A stretch of 64,000 bases of DNA from CAMPJU01 sp036675265 (GTDB lineage: Bacteria; Pseudomonadota; Gammaproteobacteria; Xanthomonadales; Xanthomonadaceae). The stretch lies in the NCBI GenBank assembly GCA_036675265.1, contig JAKFFJ010000017.1:3697-67696 (forward strand). The letters are read 5' to 3'. Position numbers and translations under genes: made by a program. Positions 52,804-59,860 of the stretch are shown here, piece by piece. Below the pieces are notes generated by a model. That model was not told the DNA's origin, made no database searches, and was given only the letters and a program-made list of their open reading frames with translations. Positions within the stretch are counted from its first letter, which is position 1. Each line of letters opens with the position of its first letter.

Positions 52804-53621
52804 CAGCCGACCAGCCCGTCCACCGGCGAGGAGGCGCTGGCGAAGCGCTTGCGCGGGATGCGGCCCGCGCGGAACGCAGCGCGCCCGGCCTCGACCGCCA
52901 GCTTCATCGCGTGCGCCATCAGCACGGGATCGCGCGCGCCGGCGATGGCGGTGTTCATCAGCACGCCGTCGCAACCCAGCTCCATCGCGATCGATGCATC
53001 CGACGCCGTGCCGACGCCGGCGTCGACGATGATCGGCACCTTCGCGTTCTCCACGATCTCCAGCAGGTTGTAGCGATTCTGGATGCCGAGGCCGGAGCCG
53101 ATGGGCGCGGCGAGCGGCATCACCGCGACGCAGCCGATGGCCTCGAGCCGTTTCGCAAGCACCGGGTCGTCGCTGGTGTAGACCATGACGTCGAAGCCGT
53201 CGGCGACGAGGGTCTCGGCCGCGGCGAGCGTCTGCACGACGTCGGGGAACAGCGTGCGCTGGTCGCCCAGGACTTCGAGCTTCACCAGGGTGTGGCCGTC
53301 GAGCAGTTCGCGGGCGAGCCGGCACGTGCGCACGGCGTCGTCGGCGGTGTAGCAGCCGGCGGTGTTGGGCAGGATCGTGTAGCGGTCCGGCGGGAGGACG
53401 TCGAGGAGGTTGGGCTCCCCCGGGGCCTGTCCGATGTTCGTCCGGCGGATGGCGACGGTGACGATCTCGGCGCCGGCGGCCCGGGTGGCCAGGCGGGTCT
53501 GTTCGAGGTCGGCGAACTTGCCGGTGCCGGTCAGCAGGCGGGAGTGGTAGCGGCGCCCGGCGATGACCAGGGCGTCGTCGGACCCGCGGTCAGCGGGCGC
53601 GGATTCGTGGGGGTTCGGCAT
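52803..53621 (-). CDS. thiG: Thiazole synthase
   Basis: Makes the thiazole phosphate of thiamine from deoxyxylulose phosphate, dehydroglycine and the ThiS thiocarboxylate. 272 residues of the TIM-barrel family: RLLTGTGKFADLEQTR, the Schiff-base lysine in TLVKLEVLGD, PIGSGLGIQN and VDAGVGTASDASIAMELG with VLMNTAIAGARDPV. Complete. thiS is encoded upstream on the same strand but 273 bases away, a gap that contains the plus-strand riboswitch candidate. It overlaps trmB by one base. Confidence 0.97.
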   Translation of the reverse strand: MPNPHESAPADRGSDDALVIAGRRYHSRLLTGTGKFADLEQTRLATRAAGAEIVTVAIRRTNIGQAPGEPNLLDVLPPDRYTILPNTAGCYTADDAVRTCRLARELLDGHTLVKLEVLGDQRTLFPDVVQTLAAAETLVADGFDVMVYTSDDPVLAKRLEAIGCVAVMPLAAPIGSGLGIQNRYNLLEIVENAKVPIIVDAGVGTASDASIAMELGCDGVLMNTAIAGARDPVLMAHAMKLAVEAGRAAFRAGRIPRKRFASASSPVDGLVG

Positions 53622-53761
53622 GCGTCCATGGTACCAAGCGCCCTCGTGCCGGCCGGGCCCGCGCCGGGTGCTGGCCGGTCACCGGCGCGCCGCGCGTTGT
53701 CCGATCCGTGGGCCGGGATGTGGCCATCCCCCCGATTGCTGCAAGGACGCCGGCCCACGCC

Positions 53762-53889
53762 GCGCGATGCGCCACCGCTGCACGCCAAAAGGCACACCCG
53801 GCGAGAGCCGGGGTCGCAAAGCTACGGGTCCCGGCGACTTTCCCCCTGCCGCGGATCGCCGGGTTCCCGTTCCGCGGTGCGCATCGCGC
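53762..53889 (+). promoter_or_regulatory. Candidate c-di-GMP-I (GEMM) riboswitch
   Basis: Plus-strand sequence with the GEMM hallmarks. AAAAGGCACACC leads into a 6-bp stem CCCGGC (53797-53802) closed by a GAGA tetraloop (GNRA), then GCCGGG, then CGCAAAGC at 53815-53822 and ACGGG. A second 8-bp stem pairs 53830-53837 with 53856-53863. Both ends close in a long P1: the 11 bases at 53762-53772 (GCGCGATGCGC) pair with 53879-53889, and ACCGC pairs with GCGGT inside it after one bulged base. The usual GGCAAACC is GGCACACC here. The next plus-strand gene is the esterase 300 bases downstream. Assigned by eye; covariance search not run. Confidence 0.65.
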
Positions 53890-53894
53890 ACCTG

Positions 53895-54110
53895 CTAGCC
53901 GCCCCCCAGCGCATGCACCACCTCGACCCGGTCCCCGGCTTCGAGCACCCGCGTCGCATGCGCGCTGCGCGGCACGATCTCCCGGTTGACCTCGACCGCC
54001 ACGCGGCGCCCGGCCAGTCCCTCGCGTTCGAGCAGGCCGGCGACGGTGCAGCCGGCCGGAACGGCCAGCGGCGCGTCGTTGAACACGATCTCGAGTGGGG
54101 TGCCCTGCAT
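53895..54110 (-). CDS. thiS: Sulfur carrier protein ThiS
   Basis: 71-residue ubiquitin-like protein whose C-terminal glycine is adenylated and converted to a thiocarboxylate to donate sulfur to ThiG. LEIVFNDAPLAVPAGCTVAGLL is the beta-grasp start, VAVEVNREIVPRS the middle, and the chain ends VEVVHALGGG with the required Gly-Gly. ATG 54110 gives a six-residue lead before the first strand. A TAGAAT box lies six bases upstream. It is separated from thiG by 273 bases, longer than usual in thiS-thiG pairs. Confidence 0.93.
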   Translation of the reverse strand: MQGTPLEIVFNDAPLAVPAGCTVAGLLEREGLAGRRVAVEVNREIVPRSAHATRVLEAGDRVEVVHALGGG

Positions 54111-54116
54111 GGCGCC

Positions 54117-54122
54117 ATTCTA
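54117..54122 (-). promoter_or_regulatory. -10-like box directly ahead of thiS
   Basis: TAGAAT on the minus strand (54122 to 54117) ends six bases before the thiS ATG, implying a leaderless transcript if real. No -35 at normal spacing and no TPP riboswitch features in the short gap. Confidence 0.35.
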
Positions 54123-54188
54123 GGCATTGGCGGCCCACCCCGATCCGTGGAACGATGGCGTCCATCCGCCACCGTACAGAAGGTCCGC

Positions 54189-56009
54189 ATGCGCCAGCTC
54201 CTCCGCCCCCTCGGCACCGCCCTTGCCGTCGCCCTCGCAGCGGCCGCGGCCCCGGCTGCCGCACAGACGTACTCGCAGACCATCTTCTTCGGCGACAGCA
54301 TGACCGACACCGGGGCGTTCCGGCCGGCGCTGATCCAGGTCGTGGGACCCAACGGCGCGCTGATCGGGCGCTTCACGACGAACCCCGACTTCATCTGGGC
54401 CGACTTCCTGGCCGACTACTACGGCACCGACGCCACGCCGGTGAACCAGGGCGGCGTCAACTTCGCCGTGGGCGGCGCGCGCAACGGCACGAACACGACC
54501 ACGGCGCTGGGCCCGGTGCCTGCGGTACTGACCCAGGTCAACGCATACCTGGCGGCCACCGGCGGCGTCGCCGACCCGGACGCGCTGTACACGGTGTGGG
54601 GCGGCAACAACGACATGTTCGCGATCGCCAACGGCGCACCCGTCGCGGCCACCATGGCGGCGGCGGTGGGTGCGCAGGTCACCGCGATCGGGTTGCTGCA
54701 GGGCGCAGGCGCGCAATACGTGCTGATGCCGAACGTACCGGACCTCGGCCTGACGCCGTCGTTCCTGGTGTCGGGCCAGGGCGCCACCGGCACGGCGCTG
54801 GCGACGGCCTACAACGCGGCGCTGTTCGACGCGCTGGCCGCGGCTGGTCTTGCCGTGATCCCGGTCGATGCGTTCGCCATCCTCCAGGAGATCGCCGCCG
54901 ATCCGGGGACGTACGGGTTTTCCAACGTCACGGGCACTGCGTGCCTGCCGGCGTTCACCGCCCAGGCATTGACCTGCAATCCCGGCAATTTCGCCAGCCC
55001 GACCGCACCGGACACGTATGCGTTCGCCGACGGCGTGCACCCGACGGGCGCGGCGCACGAGGTCATCGCCGACCTCGCGCTCTCGGCACTGGAAGGCCCG
55101 CGGCAGGTCGCGGTGCTGCCGCACTCGGCCGCGATGGTGGGGCGCGCGCGGGCCGGACGGGTCTCGGCCCGGGCGGGCGCGGCCAGCGCCAATGCGGGCC
55201 TGCACTGGTGGGCCGACGTGCGTGGCGACTTCCAGCGCTACGAGCGCGGCGACGCGTACGACGGCATGGGGCCGACCCTGACGGTCGGCGTGGGCAGCGG
55301 CGGCGACGGACTGGCGTATGGCGCCTTCGTCGGCATCGGCCGCCAGGACATCGACTGGGGCCTGCGCCGCGGCGAATTCGACCAGCGCGACACCACGGTG
55401 GGCGGCTACCTGGGCTGGCAACGCGGCGCGTTGTGGGCCAATGCGCAGGCGAGCTGGACGCGCCTGGGCTTCGATGTCGCGCGCGACGTGCAGCTGGGGC
55501 CGGCGACCCGCACCCACCGCGGGTCGCCGGACGGCAGCAACCTCGGCGTCGGCGTGGATGCCGGCTGGACGTTCGGCGAGGGCGCCGTGCGGCACGGGCC
55601 GGTGGTGTCGGTGCTGTCGCAGCGCATCGAGGTCGACGGTTACACCGAGGACAACCTCTCCTCCAGCGCGCTGGCGTTCCCGGACCAGGCATACGACTCG
55701 CTGATCGGCAGCATCGGCTGGCAGGCGAGCTTCGTGGCGGATCCGCGGTTCCGGCCCTACGCCCGGCTGACCCTGGACCGGGAATTCGAGGATGCGCCGG
55801 AGCAGGCGTTCGCCCAGGCGTCGTCGATCCCCGGCTCGCTGCCCTACGCGGTACCCGGGCTCGAGTACGACGACCAGTACGCGACGGCCACGTTCGGCGC
55901 GCGGACCCGGTTGTTCGGCCTGGAGGCCGACATCGGCGCCAGCACGACGGTCAACCAGGGCAGTGGCACCGACGCCACGGTGTTCGTGACGCTGGGCGGC
56001 GGTTTCTGA
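54189..56009 (+). CDS. GDSL autotransporter esterase
   Basis: Outer-membrane lipase/esterase of the EstA type. 606 residues: signal peptide (LGTALAVALAAAAAPAAAQ), passenger domain of the GDSL family with the nucleophile in IFFGDSMTDTG (near residue 36), WGGNNDMFAIANG (block III Asn) and DGVHPTGAAHE (block V Asp and His, near 280), then a C-terminal 12-strand autotransporter barrel (about 330-606) ending in Phe (LGGGF). All catalytic residues are present. Start ATG 54189 follows AAGG. In Pseudomonas the homologue EstA affects motility, rhamnolipid and biofilm. Here the candidate c-di-GMP riboswitch upstream would fit such a role. Confidence 0.92.
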   Translation: MRQLLRPLGTALAVALAAAAAPAAAQTYSQTIFFGDSMTDTGAFRPALIQVVGPNGALIGRFTTNPDFIWADFLADYYGTDATPVNQGGVNFAVGGARNGTNTTTALGPVPAVLTQVNAYLAATGGVADPDALYTVWGGNNDMFAIANGAPVAATMAAAVGAQVTAIGLLQGAGAQYVLMPNVPDLGLTPSFLVSGQGATGTALATAYNAALFDALAAAGLAVIPVDAFAILQEIAADPGTYGFSNVTGTACLPAFTAQALTCNPGNFASPTAPDTYAFADGVHPTGAAHEVIADLALSALEGPRQVAVLPHSAAMVGRARAGRVSARAGAASANAGLHWWADVRGDFQRYERGDAYDGMGPTLTVGVGSGGDGLAYGAFVGIGRQDIDWGLRRGEFDQRDTTVGGYLGWQRGALWANAQASWTRLGFDVARDVQLGPATRTHRGSPDGSNLGVGVDAGWTFGEGAVRHGPVVSVLSQRIEVDGYTEDNLSSSALAFPDQAYDSLIGSIGWQASFVADPRFRPYARLTLDREFEDAPEQAFAQASSIPGSLPYAVPGLEYDDQYATATFGARTRLFGLEADIGASTTVNQGSGTDATVFVTLGGGF

Positions 56010-56057
56010 CGCCGGGCCGGGCGGCCGCGGAGGCTTCAGCCGCGGCCCCGTTCCGGC

Positions 56058-56063
56058 CATAAT
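56058..56063 (+). promoter_or_regulatory. -10-like box of the tRNA-Gly gene
   Basis: CATAAT at 56058-56063 lies 11 bases ahead of the mature tRNA 5' end, in the 65-base gap after the esterase stop. Confidence 0.45.
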
Positions 56064-56074
56064 GGCGGCCGAAA

Positions 56075-56148
56075 GCGGGTGTAGTTCAATGGTAGAACTG
56101 CAGCTTCCCAAGCTGCTAACGTGGGTTCGATTCCCATCACCCGCTCCA
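56075..56148 (+). tRNA. tRNA-Gly(CCC)
   Basis: 74-base tRNA with encoded CCA end. Acceptor stem GCGGGTG pairs with CACCCGC, followed by discriminator T and CCA; the D arm contains GTTCAATGGTAGAAC, the anticodon arm GCAGC-TTCCCAA-GCTGC gives anticodon CCC, and the T arm is GTGGG-TTCGATT-CCCAT with one weak closing pair. It closely resembles E. coli glyU, which reads GGG codons. It is followed after 19 bases by the RimB-like gene. Confidence 0.97.
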
Positions 56149-56167
56149 TCCCACGAATGAAGGCGCC

Positions 56168-56611
56168 ATGGCGACGATGATCGGCTGGCGCGAATGGGTG
56201 GCGCTTCCCGCGCTGGGCATCCGGACCCTCCGGGCCAAGGTCGATACCGGCGCGCGCACCAGCGCATTGCACGTGGATGCGCAGTGGCGCTTCACCGAGG
56301 CGGGCGGCCCCTGGGTCGGGTTCCGGCTCACCGTCGGCGAGGCAGGCGGTACCGTCATCGAAGCGGCTGCACCCCTGCTGGAGGAACGCGACGTCACCGA
56401 CTCCGGTGGCCATCGCACGCGTCGCGCCTTCCTGCGCACGCGGTTGGAACTGGCCGGCATCGCGCGGGATGTCGAGGTCAACCTCGCCGACCGCCACGGC
56501 ATGCGCTTCCCCATGTTGCTGGGTCGTACCGCCCTCGCCGACGCGTTCACGGTCGATCCCGCACGCTCGTTCCTGGCGTCCGGGGACGTGCCCGGGGGAG
56601 AGCACGAATGA
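56168..56611 (+). CDS. RimB-like ATP-independent retropepsin family protein (RimK-associated)
   Basis: 147 residues of the family annotated as RimK-linked zinc protease. The retropepsin-like motif is KVDTGARTSALH near residues 24-35, with the RHGMRFPMLLGRTAL segment later. In Pseudomonas RimB removes or limits the poly-glutamate tail that RimK adds to ribosomal protein S6, and RimK activity responds to c-di-GMP. The protein has no signal peptide. It overlaps rimK by four bases (ATGA), so the pair is coupled. The protease-like role is known from the family, not shown here. Confidence 0.85.
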   Translation: MATMIGWREWVALPALGIRTLRAKVDTGARTSALHVDAQWRFTEAGGPWVGFRLTVGEAGGTVIEAAAPLLEERDVTDSGGHRTRRAFLRTRLELAGIARDVEVNLADRHGMRFPMLLGRTALADAFTVDPARSFLASGDVPGGEHE

Positions 56612-57564
56612 AGCTGGCGATCCTGTCCCGCAACGGCAAGCTCTATTCCACGCGCCGCCTGGTGGAAGCCGCGCGCGAACAGGGGCACAGCGTGCGCGTG
56701 CTCGACCCGCTGCGGTGCTACATGCGCATCGCCGAGGACGGTTTCGCGATGCATTACCGCGGCCGGCCGCTGGCCGGCTACCACGCGGTGATCCCGCGCA
56801 TCGGCGCGTCCGTCACGCGATATGGCACCGCGGTCCTGCGCCAGTTCGAGTTGATGGGCAGCTACACGCCCAACCCCTCCGACGCGATCCTGCGCGCGCG
56901 CGACAAGCTGCGCTGCCACCAGCTGCTTGCCGCGCAGGGGCTCGGCCTGCCGATCACCGTGTTCGGCGACAACCCGGACGACACCCACGACCTGTTGTCG
57001 CTGCTCGGCCCGCCGCCGCACGTCATCAAGCTGACCGAAGGCACGCAGGGCGCCGGCGTGATGCTGACCGAAAAGCCGTCGGCGTCGCGCAGCGTGATCG
57101 AGGCGCTGCGCGGCCTGTATGCCAACTTCGTGGTGCAGGAATTCATCGGCGAGGCGAAGGGTGCGGACCTGCGCTGCTTCGTGGTCGGCGGCAAGGTCGT
57201 CGCCGCGATGCGCCGGCAGGCGCCCAAGGGCGAGTTCCGTTCCAACCTGCACCGGGGCGGCAAGGCGCGCGCGGTGACCGCAACCCTGGCCGAGCAGGAG
57301 ACCGCGGTGCGCGCCGCGCGCCTGCTCGGGTTGGGCGTGTGCGGCGTCGACCTCATCCGCTCCAGGCGCGGGCCGCTGATCCTCGAGGTCAACGCCTCGC
57401 CGGGCCTGGAGGGGATCGAGGGGGCCTCCGGCGTGGACGTGGCGGCGCGCATCGTCGAGTACGTCGCCGGCCGCCTCCAGCGCCGCTCGGCGCGGATCCG
57501 CCCGACCCGGCTGCGGCTGGCCCGGGAACGGCCGGGCCTGGCGCCATCCCTGGCGCGCCACTAG
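56608..57564 (+). CDS. rimK: RimK-family ATP-grasp glutamate ligase
   Basis: ATP-grasp enzyme expected to add glutamates to the C-terminus of ribosomal protein S6. 318 residues: N-terminal domain MKLAILSRNGKLYSTRRL, ATP-binding segments DKLRCHQLLAAQGLGLPIT and IKLTEGTQGAGVML, VVQEFIGEAKGADLRCFVV, RSNLHRGGKA and the metal-binding LILEVNASPGLEGIEGASG. Slightly longer than E. coli RimK, with a basic C-terminal tail (RRSARIRPTRLRLARERPG). ATG 56608 overlaps the RimB-like gene by four bases. A weak hairpin (CGGGGC/GCCCCG) follows about 35 bases after the stop. Confidence 0.93.
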   Translation: MKLAILSRNGKLYSTRRLVEAAREQGHSVRVLDPLRCYMRIAEDGFAMHYRGRPLAGYHAVIPRIGASVTRYGTAVLRQFELMGSYTPNPSDAILRARDKLRCHQLLAAQGLGLPITVFGDNPDDTHDLLSLLGPPPHVIKLTEGTQGAGVMLTEKPSASRSVIEALRGLYANFVVQEFIGEAKGADLRCFVVGGKVVAAMRRQAPKGEFRSNLHRGGKARAVTATLAEQETAVRAARLLGLGVCGVDLIRSRRGPLILEVNASPGLEGIEGASGVDVAARIVEYVAGRLQRRSARIRPTRLRLARERPGLAPSLARH

Positions 57565-57639
57565 GAAAATCAACCAGTTGCGCGTGACGAAGCGTCGGCG
57601 GGGCAATCCGCCCCGGCGTTTAACGAGCCTTTAATCGGC

Positions 57640-57785
57640 CCCGGCGTAGCTTAGTCCGGACCGAAGTCCTGCCGCTTTCCGGACCGGGTACCGCACAGGC
57701 ATCCCTCGCTGGACGAAGCAGATTACGGTAATCGGGGTAACACTTTTGGCCCAGCGCGGCGCCCGCCGCGACTGGGCCTTCCTTT
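57640..57785 (+). ncRNA. Structured leader or small RNA ending in a terminator-like hairpin
   Basis: The 264-base gap before the response-regulator gene has successive dyads: GTCCGGA and TCCGGAC about 20 bases apart (57653-57686), GATTAC-G-GTAATC at 57721-57733, and the terminator-like hairpin at 57748-57778 followed by TTCCTTT. Because the hairpin lies upstream of the start codon, the transcript would be either a separate small RNA or an attenuated leader. No known family was recognised and no promoter could be fixed. Confidence 0.35.
57748..57785 (+). terminator. Terminator-like hairpin upstream of the response regulator
   Basis: Stem GGCCCAG-CGCGGCG (57748-57761), loop CC, then CGCCGCG-A-CTGGGCC (57764-57778) with one bulge, followed by TTCCTTT. 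A strong GC stem with a modest T-run. It ends 43 bases before the ATG at 57829. Confidence 0.6.
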
Positions 57786-57828
57786 GCGCTCTGGCAAACT
57801 CGGGCACGCCCCCAGGAAGGAATCCCCC

Positions 57829-58512
57829 ATGCGCATCCTCGTGATCGAAGACAACCAGGACATCGCCGCCAACCTCGGCGACTACCTCGAGGACCGCGGG
57901 CATACCGTCGACTTCGCCGCCGATGGCGTGACCGGCCTGCACCTGGCCGTGGTCCACGACTTCGACGCGGTGGTGCTCGACCTGAGCCTGCCCGGCCTCG
58001 ACGGCTTGGAGGTCTGCCGCAAGCTGCGCAACGAGGCACGCAAGCAGACGCCCGTATTGATGCTCACCGCGCGCGACTCCCTGGACAACAAGCTGGCCGG
58101 GTTCGACTCCGGCGCCGATGACTACCTGATCAAGCCGTTCGCGCTGGAGGAGGTCGAGGTCCGGCTCAACGCCCTCGCGCGCCGCGGCCGCGGCGTGCAG
58201 ACGCGCGTGCTCAACGTCGGCGACCTGGAGTACAACCTGGACACCCTGGAAGTGCGCCGCGAAGGCAGGCTGCTGCAATTGAACCCGACCGCGCTGAAGA
58301 TCCTGCAGGCGCTGATGGAAGCCTCGCCGGCCGTGGTCACGCGCCAGGAGCTGGAGACGCGGGTCTGGGGCGAGGAGCTGCCGGATTCGGACTCGTTGCG
58401 CGTGCACATCCACGGCCTGCGCGCGGTGGTCGACAAGCCGTTCGGCACGCCGCTGATCCAGACGCGCCACGGCATCGGCTATCGCATCGCGGCACCCGAT
58501 GCCTCCAGCTGA
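57829..58512 (+). CDS. OmpR-family response regulator
   Basis: 227-residue DNA-binding response regulator. The receiver (about 1-115) has MRILVIEDNQD, the phosphorylatable Asp in VVLDLSLPGLDGLE, the Thr of LMLTARD and Lys of YLIKPF. The winged-helix output domain (about 130-222) has LEVRREGRLLQLNPTALKIL and DSLRVHIHGLRAVVDKPF with LIQTRHGIGYRI. ATG 57829 follows AGGAAGGA (57814-57821), a strong ribosome-binding site. It overlaps the cognate kinase gene by 14 bases. The upstream leader with a terminator-like hairpin may add control. The signal is unknown. Confidence 0.95.
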   Translation: MRILVIEDNQDIAANLGDYLEDRGHTVDFAADGVTGLHLAVVHDFDAVVLDLSLPGLDGLEVCRKLRNEARKQTPVLMLTARDSLDNKLAGFDSGADDYLIKPFALEEVEVRLNALARRGRGVQTRVLNVGDLEYNLDTLEVRREGRLLQLNPTALKILQALMEASPAVVTRQELETRVWGEELPDSDSLRVHIHGLRAVVDKPFGTPLIQTRHGIGYRIAAPDASS

Positions 58513-59857
58513 GGACCGCGCGCAGGGGGCCGAAGGGGGCCATGGGGGAACCAGGCGCCGACCGCGCTACCGGCGGCAGCTGCGCACCCGCATCATCCTC
58601 GCGTTCGTGCTGCTGGGATTCGGGCTGACGCTGCTGCTGGCCTACACCACCAACTGGACGCGCAACCGCGTCGAGAACCAGCTGGTGGAGGACGTGCTGA
58701 ACAGCAACATCGACCAGTACGCCGCCCGCTACGCGCTCAACCCGGACAACGTCGAGATCCCGGTGCAGCAGATGTACGGGCGGGTCGTCACCCGCGCGGA
58801 CTTCGACAAACTGCGCCTCACCGAACCGGACTGGTACGAGCTTCCCGACGGCATCCACAACATTTCCGGCACCGAGCCCGACGGGTCGGAGTTCGCCTAC
58901 AAGCTCGCCGTGCGCAAGACGCCCGACGTCTGGTTCTTCCTGGCGTACGACATGACCCAGTCGGCGCGTGGCGAGGAGCGGTTCAACAGCGCGCTGGTCG
59001 GCGTCGTGTTCGTCTTCACCGCTTTGTCGCTGCTGATCGGGTGGTGGTCGGCGTCCCGGGTGATGAGCCCCGTGTCGGAGCTGGCGCGCCGGCTGCGCCT
59101 GTCCGGACGCAGTTCGCAACCCGAGTCGCTGGCTGCGCATTTCCCCGACGACGAAGTGGGCCAGCTGGCCGCCGCGCTGGACGACTACGCCGAGCGCCTG
59201 ACCGAGGTCGTGCAGCGCGACCGGGAATTCAACGCGGACGTCAGCCACGAGCTGCGCACCCCGCTGTCGGTGATCAAGGGCGCGGCCGAGTTGCTGATGA
59301 CCCGCCCCGACATCGACGAGAAGACCCGCAACCGCCTGCAGCGCATCAAGCGGGCGGAACAGCAGTGCACCGACCTGATCAACGCGCTGTTGCTGCTGTC
59401 GCGCAACGAACGGGGCCATGGCATCGCCGACGTCGGCAAGGTCGCGCACCAGCTGATCAACCTGCATCGCACGCAACTGGGTGGCAAGCCGATCGAGCTG
59501 CGCCTGGAAGGCGAGGAAGGCCTGGTGGTCGACGCGCCGGAAGCCGCGGTGGCAGTGGCGCTGGGCAACCTGATCGGCAATGCCGTCAAGTACACCGCAC
59601 AGGGCGAGGTGGTGGTGCGGCTGCTCCCCGGCGCGGTGGAGGTCATCGATTCGGGCCCGGGGCTGAGCGAGGAGGACGCCGCGCGCCTGTTCGAGCGCGG
59701 GTACCGCGGCAGCCATGCCGAGCATTCGCAGGGCAGCGGCATCGGGCTGTCGATCGTGCGCCGGCTGTGCGACCTCTACGGGTGGCGCGTGCGCGTCGTG
59801 CCCGGTGCCGACCACGGCGTCGAGGCGACGCTGACCTTCCCGGCCAGCGGCGCCTGA
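58499..59857 (+). CDS. Sensor histidine kinase, membrane-bound
   Basis: 452 residues. TM1 about 33-53 (IILAFVLLGFGLTLLLAYTT), a periplasmic domain of about 110 residues with WYELPDGIHNISG and WFFLAYDMTQ, TM2 about 163-183 (ALVGVVFVFTALSLLIGWW), a HAMP-like linker, HisKA with DVSHELRTPLSVIKG, and HATPase with NLIGNAVKYT, DSGPGLSEEDA and GSGIGLSIV. It is the partner of the OmpR-type regulator, with which it shares 14 bases. ATG 58499 gives a basic N-terminal tail before TM1. A xanthomonad stress-sensing pair is likely, but I cannot name it. Confidence 0.92.
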   Translation: MPPAEDRAQGAEGGHGGTRRRPRYRRQLRTRIILAFVLLGFGLTLLLAYTTNWTRNRVENQLVEDVLNSNIDQYAARYALNPDNVEIPVQQMYGRVVTRADFDKLRLTEPDWYELPDGIHNISGTEPDGSEFAYKLAVRKTPDVWFFLAYDMTQSARGEERFNSALVGVVFVFTALSLLIGWWSASRVMSPVSELARRLRLSGRSSQPESLAAHFPDDEVGQLAAALDDYAERLTEVVQRDREFNADVSHELRTPLSVIKGAAELLMTRPDIDEKTRNRLQRIKRAEQQCTDLINALLLLSRNERGHGIADVGKVAHQLINLHRTQLGGKPIELRLEGEEGLVVDAPEAAVAVALGNLIGNAVKYTAQGEVVVRLLPGAVEVIDSGPGLSEEDAARLFERGYRGSHAEHSQGSGIGLSIVRRLCDLYGWRVRVVPGADHGVEATLTFPASGA

Positions 59858-59860
59858 CGG

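Noticed and set aside
54111..54188. A TPP riboswitch ahead of thiS.
   Set aside because: None of the conserved TPP-aptamer segments is visible on the minus strand, and the space to the divergent gene is only 78 bases.
56036..56605. A minus-strand frame containing the peptide MGIEPTLAAWEA across the tRNA-Gly gene.
   Set aside because: This peptide is a well-known false product of reading tRNA-Gly on the opposite strand; it overlaps the real RimB-like gene.
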